In this document: piece after piece, positions 58,715-64,000 of the stretch
How the letters are laid out: each line of letters opens with the position of its first letter
Position numbering within the stretch: position 1 is the stretch's first letter
Assembly: GCA_020633295.1 (NCBI GenBank)
Contig: JACKDW010000008.1
Span: 248,001-312,000, forward strand
Origin: Myxococcales bacterium
Lineage (GTDB): Bacteria; Myxococcota_A; Polyangia; Nannocystales; Nannocystaceae
Direction of reading: 5' to 3'
Length of the DNA: 64,000 nucleotides
The notes under the pieces: model-generated
The model's input: the letters and a program-made list of their open reading frames with translations, nothing else
Databases searched by the model: none
What the model was told of the DNA's origin: nothing
Position numbers and translations under genes: made by a program

Positions 58715-60355
58715 CTAGCCCGCGGCGTCGCGGACGTCTTCCTCGTCCCGGCGCGGCGGCCCGTAGGTCCACGTGATGCCGAGCCGCTCGCCGAGCATGT
58801 CCAGCAGCGCGCGCGCGCGCACGGGCTTGCTCAGCAGCCCGTCGCAGCCGGACGCGTCGATCCGCGCGCGCTCGTGCTCGAACACGCCGGCCGTGAGCGC
58901 GATGATCACGGGCGGCTCCGCGAGCGCGCTCTTGATCCGGCGCGTCGCCTCGTAGCCGTCCATGACCGGCATGCGGATGTCCATGAAGATGACGTGCGGC
59001 GACCACTCGCGCGCGAGCTCGACGGCCTCCTGCCCGTCGGCGGCCTCGCGCAGCTCAAAGCCGAGCGGCCGGAGCAGCCGGATCAGCAGCAGGCGGTTGA
59101 CGCGGTGATCCTCGGCGATCAGCACGCGGTAGCGCGGCTGCCCGGGCGCGAGCCCGGCGATCTCACGCGCGTCGGTCGCGGCGCTCGTGGGCGCGGTGGT
59201 CCGCTCGAAGTCGATCTCGAAGGCGAAGCGCGTGCCGACGCCGCGCTCGCTCTCGACCGTGAGCGCGCCGCCCATCAGCTCGACGAACTGCCGGCTGATG
59301 GCGAGCCCGAGGCCCGAGCCGGTCTGCGCCCGCCGACCTGACTCGGTCTGCGTGAAGGGATCGAAGAGGCGATCGAGCTCGGTCCCGTCGATGCCCTCGC
59401 CGGTGTCCGCGACCTCGAAGCAGATCCGCAGGCGACCCTCCTGCTCGTCGCGCGGTCGGGCGCGTATCGAGACGCGCCCGCGCGCGGTGAACTTGATCGC
59501 GTTGCCGATCAAGTTGATGAGCACCTGGCGCAGCTTCTGCCCGTCAGCGAGCACGAAGCGGGGCAGCCCGTCCTCGCGGATGAGCTCGAACTCGAGCTGC
59601 TTCTCCTCGGCCCGGACGCGGAAGAGCTCGCCCGTCGCGCGCAGCAGCTCGTCGAGATCGACGCGCGCGCGCTCGAGCGTGGCGCGGCCTGACTCGATCT
59701 TCGAGATGTCGAGCACGTCGTTGATCATCTGCAGCAGCTGCGTGCCGCTGCGGACGATGATCTGCGTGTGCTCGCGGTCCTCGGCCGGCGTCGAGCGGCC
59801 GCGCGCGATCAGCTCGGCGAAGCCGAGGATCGCGTGCAGCGGCGTGCGCAGCTCGTGGCTCATGCGCGTCAGGAACTCGCTCTTGGCCTGGGTCGCCACG
59901 AGCGCGCGCTCGTGCAGGTCCTCGAGCTCGGCGTACAGCTCGGCCATGCGCGCGTTGGCGTCGGCGACCGCCGACTCCGACTCGCGCAGATCGTGCAGCG
60001 CGCTCTCCTTGCCCTGGAGCCGATGCTCGAGGTCGCTGGTCTCGCTCCGCAGGTCCGCGAGCGCGGTGTGGCCGACGCGCGCGACCAGCAAGGTGAACAG
60101 CGCGCCGAGGCAGCAGGTGACGCCGCTGAGCGCGATGAACGGGCCGGTCAGCCCGCGCGAGAGCAGCGCGGCGGCGGCGAGGTACGCGAGCGCGAAGGCC
60201 ACCATGAGCCCGAGCAGCACGCCCCAGATCGGGCGACACGGCCGCCGCTTGATCAGCGGCAGCAGGCGCCGCGTCTGCGCGATCGAGACCGCGAGGATCA
60301 CCGCGCCAGCCACGAGCAGGCCAGCGGTCAAGCTCTCCGGGGCGATCGTCACCAT
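58715..60355 (-). CDS. Hybrid sensor histidine kinase with receiver domain
   Basis: About 546 residues. Three or four hydrophobic helices at the N-terminus, a coiled segment, then HisKA with MSHELRTPLH (His167), a DVLDISKIESG segment, and HATPase_c boxes (NLIGNAIKFT, VADTGEGID, GSGLGLAISRQF). A receiver domain (about 405-530) contains VLIAEDHRVN, FMDIRMPVMDG with phosphoacceptor Asp459, and LTAG and KPV motifs. A cytosolic output partner is not adjacent; His-Asp transfer to a downstream regulator is expected. Input signal unknown. Confidence 0.9.
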   Translation of the reverse strand: MVTIAPESLTAGLLVAGAVILAVSIAQTRRLLPLIKRRPCRPIWGVLLGLMVAFALAYLAAAALLSRGLTGPFIALSGVTCCLGALFTLLVARVGHTALADLRSETSDLEHRLQGKESALHDLRESESAVADANARMAELYAELEDLHERALVATQAKSEFLTRMSHELRTPLHAILGFAELIARGRSTPAEDREHTQIIVRSGTQLLQMINDVLDISKIESGRATLERARVDLDELLRATGELFRVRAEEKQLEFELIREDGLPRFVLADGQKLRQVLINLIGNAIKFTARGRVSIRARPRDEQEGRLRICFEVADTGEGIDGTELDRLFDPFTQTESGRRAQTGSGLGLAISRQFVELMGGALTVESERGVGTRFAFEIDFERTTAPTSAATDAREIAGLAPGQPRYRVLIAEDHRVNRLLLIRLLRPLGFELREAADGQEAVELAREWSPHVIFMDIRMPVMDGYEATRRIKSALAEPPVIIALTAGVFEHERARIDASGCDGLLSKPVRARALLDMLGERLGITWTYGPPRRDEEDVRDAAG

Positions 60356-60430
60356 GAACTTTGAAGCAGGCGGTCCGTGCGACAGCGCTGTGACACGAGC
60401 GTATCACCCGGCGGGGGCGTCGGCGCGTGC

Positions 60431-61594
60431 TCACGCGCGCGGAGCCGCAGGCGCAGGATCGGGCCTGGAGGGAAACCCGAGCTGGCCCGCGAGCGCCGGG
60501 TTCTGCGGGCCGACCCGCCAGATCCAGCGATCGAGGAAGTAGTGGGTCGCCTGCGGCACGGTGAGCAGCGCGACGACGAGCGCCTCGAGCACCCCGCCCT
60601 CGGCGAGCTCTTGCGAGCTCGCGCCGAAGAGCGCGGGGTGGTCGTGCCAGACCAGCCGATCCCACAGCGACTCCTCGGCGAGCGCGAGCGCGAGCAGCAG
60701 CCCGTAGAAGCACAGCGCCAGCGCGGCGGTCCACAGCGCGCCGCCGTCGGGCGCGCGCCCGAGCCCACGCGCGACGCGCTCGCGCCCGCCGGTGACCCAG
60801 ACGAGCGCGAGGTAGGGGACGCCGTGGAGGAACACGTTGGTGATCGTGAAGATCCGGTCGTCGTTGAACACGACGATCCCGAGGTGCCAGTTGATCGCGG
60901 GGAGCAGCGCGAGCAACGGCACCATCCAATTTGCCTGTCCTTTACGCCATAATTCGACGCGGCGGGCGAGGAACGCCAGCCAGATCGGCAGCTCGAGGGC
61001 GAGCAGCGCAGGTCCGAGCCAGCGCGGCCCGAGCGCGAGGAAGTCACCCCGCGTGAACCAGTCGAACTCGCGCGGCAGCTGCGTGTGCCAGTAGAGGATC
61101 GGGCCGAGCGTCCCGGCCCAGACGGCGGCGGCGTTGAGCCGGCGATCTCGCGCCGACTCATGACCCGCGCGCGTGTACAGCATGACGAAGCCGACGTGCT
61201 GCTTGATGAAGTGGAACACCGCGACGTACGCGAGCACACCCCAGAACAGCAGCCGGGCCTCGTAGTGCAGCACGATCCCGAACCACAGGCACAGCGCGGG
61301 CGTCAGCAGCAGCTTGGCGCGGTGCCGCTCACGCGCGACCGGATCGAGGTAGGTGCGGTAGAGGCTCGCGTAGACGTGGGTCACGTCGACGAGCAGCACG
61401 CCGACGATCCACAGCGCGAGCGTCCCGCGCTCGGAGCCGCCAGGGTCGAGCGCGGCGATGAGCAGCGCGGCGATGATCGTGAGCACGCCCGGGAGCGCGA
61501 ACCACCCGAGGTCGAAGGCCGGGCTGATCAGGTAGCGACGCGCGGCCGCGGCGCGCGTGGGGGCGGTCTCGGTCACGCGCGTCCTCACTCGCAA
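60431..61594 (-). CDS. Polytopic membrane protein with conserved His residues, unknown function
   Basis: About 387 residues with about nine transmembrane helices, opening ISPAFDLGWFALPGVLTII. Histidines lie in or near the membrane in DVTHVYASLYRT, FHFIKQHVGFVML, INWHLGIVVF and ATHYFLDRWIWR. This His-rich layout recalls di-iron membrane enzymes (Brp/Blh or desaturase-like), but I do not recognise a family, so no function is assigned. A (TCAAG)n repeat lies just upstream. Confidence 0.65.
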   Translation of the reverse strand: MRVRTRVTETAPTRAAAARRYLISPAFDLGWFALPGVLTIIAALLIAALDPGGSERGTLALWIVGVLLVDVTHVYASLYRTYLDPVARERHRAKLLLTPALCLWFGIVLHYEARLLFWGVLAYVAVFHFIKQHVGFVMLYTRAGHESARDRRLNAAAVWAGTLGPILYWHTQLPREFDWFTRGDFLALGPRWLGPALLALELPIWLAFLARRVELWRKGQANWMVPLLALLPAINWHLGIVVFNDDRIFTITNVFLHGVPYLALVWVTGGRERVARGLGRAPDGGALWTAALALCFYGLLLALALAEESLWDRLVWHDHPALFGASSQELAEGGVLEALVVALLTVPQATHYFLDRWIWRVGPQNPALAGQLGFPSRPDPAPAAPRA

Positions 61595-61670
61595 CCTACC
61601 ACGACGACGCGCGCGGTCGGAGATCCGGCGCGCGAGCGCGACGCCGAGCGGCGGGGCGGGGCGCGTCGCG

Positions 61671-61712
61671 TCAAGTCAGGTCAAGTCAAGTCAAGTCAAG
61701 TCAAGTCAAGTC
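61671..61712. repeat. (TCAAG)n pentanucleotide repeat, about eight units
   Basis: TCAAG is repeated eight times, with one TCAGG variant, in the region between two minus-strand genes and upstream of the His-rich membrane protein. On the gene strand it reads CTTGA. Confidence 0.9.
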
Positions 61713-61737
61713 GTTGAGCGTCGCGCGTCGTCGGGGA

Positions 61738-62625
61738 TCAACGCCCCGGCGTCTGCTTGTGATCCTTCATGAACGCGAGGTAGGCCATCAGCGCGTCGAG
61801 CTGCTCGGGCGTCAGCTGCGAGAAGGGCGGCATGCGGCTGCGCGCGCGGTAGGACGACGGGTTGAGGATGAACGCGCGCAGCGTCGCGTCGTCGCGGTAC
61901 TCGGTGATGTTGCGCGGGACGTTGAGCTCGGGGCCGAGCGTGCCGCCCTGGAGGTTCACCGAGTGGCAGACGACGCAGTGCTCTCGGAATTGCGCGTAGC
62001 CCCGCGTGATCGCGCTCTCGGCCGGCGCGCCCTGCGGGTACATCCTCGCCGCCGTGTCGTCGACGCGCAGGCCCTCGATCTTGAACACCTGGAACGGCCA
62101 CGGGAACGCGTCGTAGGAGCCTGGCTGCTCGCCGACGACGTAATATGGCCCTGGGGACAGCGTCTCCTTGCCGACCGCGATGTTGTCCCAGCGCGGGCCC
62201 GCCTCGCCGCCCACCTGCTCGATCGCGAGGAAGAGCTTGAGCGCGTCGAGCTGGTCGGCGGCGAGCCGCGGCGCGTAGCCGTCCGCGCAGTGAAACAGCA
62301 GCTCGTCGACGCCGTCGGGGTCGAGCCCGACCGCGGCCATCACGTCGCGCAGCCAGTAGCCGCGGTACTGCAGCTCGCGACCGTAGGCCTTGTTGTACAC
62401 GGTGAGCAGCTGCGGGCCGCCGGGCACGCGGCTCGCCATGCTCTCGCGGGTGAGCGAGACGTCCGCGGCGCCGGGGATGACGAACGCGATCGACTCCTCA
62501 GCGCCGATGACGTCGGTCGCGGGGTCACCGGCGCCGCAGCCCGCGGCGGGCGCGGAGGAGGCGAGCGCGAGGAGGGCGAGCGCGAGCGCGGCGGCCGATC
62601 GACGGGTCCAGTGGTGCATCCCCAT
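61738..62625 (-). CDS. c-type cytochrome with N-terminal molybdopterin-binding-like domain
   Basis: About 295 residues. Signal ending near SSAPAAGCGAG, possibly a lipoprotein. Residues 45-185 (GGPQLLTVYNKAYGRELQY, GYWLRDVMAAVGLDPDG, LLFHCADGYAPRLAADQL) resemble an oxidoreductase molybdopterin-binding (SUOX-type) fold, though no cofactor Cys stands out. Residues 205-290 form a class I c-type cytochrome: haem attachment CVVCH and the axial Met in SRMPPFSQL. It would carry electrons in the periplasm. AGGTG lies upstream of the ATG. Confidence 0.82.
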   Translation of the reverse strand: MGMHHWTRRSAAALALALLALASSAPAAGCGAGDPATDVIGAEESIAFVIPGAADVSLTRESMASRVPGGPQLLTVYNKAYGRELQYRGYWLRDVMAAVGLDPDGVDELLFHCADGYAPRLAADQLDALKLFLAIEQVGGEAGPRWDNIAVGKETLSPGPYYVVGEQPGSYDAFPWPFQVFKIEGLRVDDTAARMYPQGAPAESAITRGYAQFREHCVVCHSVNLQGGTLGPELNVPRNITEYRDDATLRAFILNPSSYRARSRMPPFSQLTPEQLDALMAYLAFMKDHKQTPGR

Positions 62626-62685
62626 GAGCTCATCACACCTCGAGCCGCGGCGCGCTCGCCATCGTGGGGTCGACCTTCGGCTCGC

Positions 62686-63110
62686 TCACGCGTGCGCGAC
62701 GAGCAGCGTGGCGCTGGCGGAGCACGCCGGCGCGCCTGCAGGACGCGCCGCGCTGGCGACCAGCGGAGCCACGGTCGGCGCGCGCGACATCGAGCATCCA
62801 GACGACTCGCGCCCGGTCTCGGACAGGCGGCCGGCGAGCGCCGCGAGGCCGTCGCCGCGGTCGCGGTCGCGGTCGCGGGCGCCCGCTCGCGCCCGGCCGC
62901 GCGACGCTCGCTCACGAGGTGGAGGAGCTGCGCGAGGTTGATGGCGACGAACACCGAGCTCCACACGGCCGGCGCGACGAGGCCGTGCACGAGGTAGTAG
63001 GGGACCAGCGAGAGCAACGCGACGATCGTGAACGCGCGCAGCCAGACGACGCCGCGGACGACGTACGAGGCCAAGAACAGCACATTTGCGAGGTGAATCA
63101 GCGCGTCCAT
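62686..63110 (-). CDS. Popeye-like (POPDC-type) three-helix membrane protein, C-terminus uncertain
   Basis: The N-terminus (MDALIHLANVLFLASYVVRG, LRAFTIVALLSLVPYYLV, VWSSVFVAINLAQLLHLVSERR) has three membrane helices in the order seen in bacterial POPDC-domain proteins. After SERR the expected cNMP-binding domain is missing. Coding-like GC3 bias shifts to a different frame in 62686-62890, and the original frame would run 285 bases into the cytochrome gene. A frameshift and/or deletion in a (GCGACC)n-type tract is likely. I trust only the first 70 residues. Confidence 0.45.
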
Positions 63111-63259
63111 CGGGGCTCTCTCGGCGCGCGGGGTGTCGGCCCGCGCTACCTAAACATTCGATCTGGCGGGCGTTTCAATTGCGACGCGGACCAAAAAAAT
63201 TAGCGCGCGGCGTCGAGGGCTCGCGCGTCGGTCTCGACGTCCTCGGCGCGCGCCGTCGC

Positions 63260-64000
63260 TCAGGGGATCATGCTCGCGGCGCCGCGCCCGAGGCGCGCGA
63301 GCGCCTCCTCGGCCGCCTCGACGCCGGAGTAGAACGCCTGCTCGAACAGCGCGAGGCCGGTGACGTCGGTCGCGCACGGGCGCACCACGCCGATCGGCGC
63401 GCGCGCGCGCGCGAGCGCGTCGCCGAACAGCAGCCCGGGCACGGGGCGGATCATCGCGTGGCCCCAGCGCGTCACGCTCACGCGCGTGACCTGGCGCTCG
63501 ATCCCGGGGTGCATCGCGGCGAGCTGACGGACGACGTGATCGGACCAACGGGACAGGTCGCCCGCGAGCAGCTCCGCGCGCCGGGTCGCGACCGCCGGCG
63601 TCTCCGCGGTGAGCGGCTCGTAGTAGGTGACGACCGCGCCCGGGCGCGTGTCGCTGCGGTCCTCGCCGTGGGTGGCGACGACGTAGCCGAGGTTGTCGCG
63701 CTGGACCGGGACGTTGTCCCAGGCCAGCGGGCTCCCGATGCCACCTGGTCGATCGAGCAGCTCCACCGAGGCGACGAGCCACGGCGAGTAGCTCATGGCG
63801 GGGCCGCGGTGGCCGGCGAGCGGATCGCGGCCGCGCGCCGTGAGCACGTAGGGGAGCACGAAGCGCGGCGCCGCCCAGAGGATCGCGCGCGCGCTGAGCT
63901 CGACCAGCTCGCCCGGATCCTCGGGGTCCTCCCCGCGCAGCACGGCCCGCAGCGCGCCGCGGTCCGGATCGATGGAGACGACCGCGGCGCGCGTGCGCAC
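63260..64000 (-). CDS. FAD-dependent oxidoreductase/amine oxidase-like protein (partial, C-terminal part)
   Basis: About 247 residues are visible; the gene continues past the window end. LSARAILWAAPRFVLPYVL, LVASVELLDRPG and SLAWDNVPVQRDNLGYVVATH resemble the substrate-binding half of NAD(P)/FAD-dependent or amine-oxidase-like flavoproteins. The C-terminus (GLLFGDALARARAPIGVV, TGLALFEQAFYSGVEAAEEAL) matches the FAD-binding closing motif, in which a Gly-rich segment precedes a helix that contacts the flavin. Substrate and full length are unknown. Confidence 0.7.
   Translation of the reverse strand: MRTRAAVVSIDPDRGALRAVLRGEDPEDPGELVELSARAILWAAPRFVLPYVLTARGRDPLAGHRGPAMSYSPWLVASVELLDRPGGIGSPLAWDNVPVQRDNLGYVVATHGEDRSDTRPGAVVTYYEPLTAETPAVATRRAELLAGDLSRWSDHVVRQLAAMHPGIERQVTRVSVTRWGHAMIRPVPGLLFGDALARARAPIGVVRPCATDVTGLALFEQAFYSGVEAAEEALARLGRGAASMIP

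Noticed and set aside
62340..63110. A single 256-codon gene running into the cytochrome gene
   Set aside because: It would overlap the cytochrome gene by 285 bases in another frame, and its last 180 codons have no coding-like composition or similarity.

Overview
This window looks like chromosomal DNA from a myxobacterium, most likely Nannocystaceae (the Nannocystis/Plesiocystis/Enhygromyxa group). The evidence is the very high GC content with strong GC3 bias, and many secreted lipoproteins with Gly-Asp, Ser/Thr or Cys-rich linkers. Ser/Thr kinases (one with TPR repeats), a MYXO-CTERM-like tail, a hybrid histidine kinase and a sterol-isomerase-family gene point the same way. This assignment is inferred from gene content; no rRNA, tRNA or marker gene is present. 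I see no CRISPR array, prophage or IS element.

Layout. 1-5.4 kb: an HTTM membrane protein with a tiny membrane protein, then an MscS-type channel coupled to a lipoprotein, then a DUF4349 lipoprotein. 5.7-9.5 kb: a membrane Ser/Thr kinase preceded by a 12-bp tandem repeat, then a lipoprotein with two truncated-haemoglobin-like domains and a P-domain. 9.8-15.3 kb: a membrane protein, a GNAT, a frameshifted oligopeptidase B, two small paralogous lipoproteins and an SRPBCC protein. 15.5-25 kb: a sialidase/LamG lipoprotein, an Ig-like/sugar-binding lipoprotein, a frameshifted OmpA lipoprotein, another lipoprotein, a lipoprotein MsrA and an FG-GAP protein. 25-33.6 kb: a YbaK deacylase (frameshifted N-terminus), a DUF2330 protein, a zinc-ribbon protein, a GT39-like enzyme, HspQ followed closely by an ERG2/sigma-1-receptor homologue, an MBL-fold protein and an SRPBCC protein.

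33.7-43.3 kb is the most unusual block. Four tandem minus-strand beta-propeller lipoproteins each carry a hexanucleotide-encoded (GD)n linker, a conserved promoter-like element and a conserved 3' hairpin. They are followed by a decayed plus-strand copy and a divergent plus-strand relative with a different linker. 43.4-54 kb: an MBL-like protein, a kinase-TPR protein, a Cys-rich lipoprotein with a GD linker, and an RND efflux permease with its adaptor. 54-64 kb: an acyltransferase divergent from an SRPBCC protein, a lipoprotein serpin with predicted P1 Arg, a glycosidase-like lipoprotein, a hybrid histidine kinase, a polytopic membrane protein, a c-type cytochrome, a Popeye-like membrane protein and a partial flavin oxidoreductase.

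How it fits together. Most genes encode envelope-anchored or exported proteins: a hydrolytic and binding surface (sialidase, glycosidase-like, peptidase, propellers), protection (serpin, MsrA, globin-like protein, efflux) and sensing (kinases). No single metabolic operon dominates. At least four loci need single-base frame corrections, two of them clearly in homopolymers, so assembly indels are a real possibility. The strongest candidates for undescribed biology are the ERG2/sigma-1 homologue beside HspQ, the exported double globin-P-domain protein, the propeller cassette array, the Arg-P1 serpin, and the TGTCTT-N2-AAGACA palindromes abutting lipoprotein start codons.
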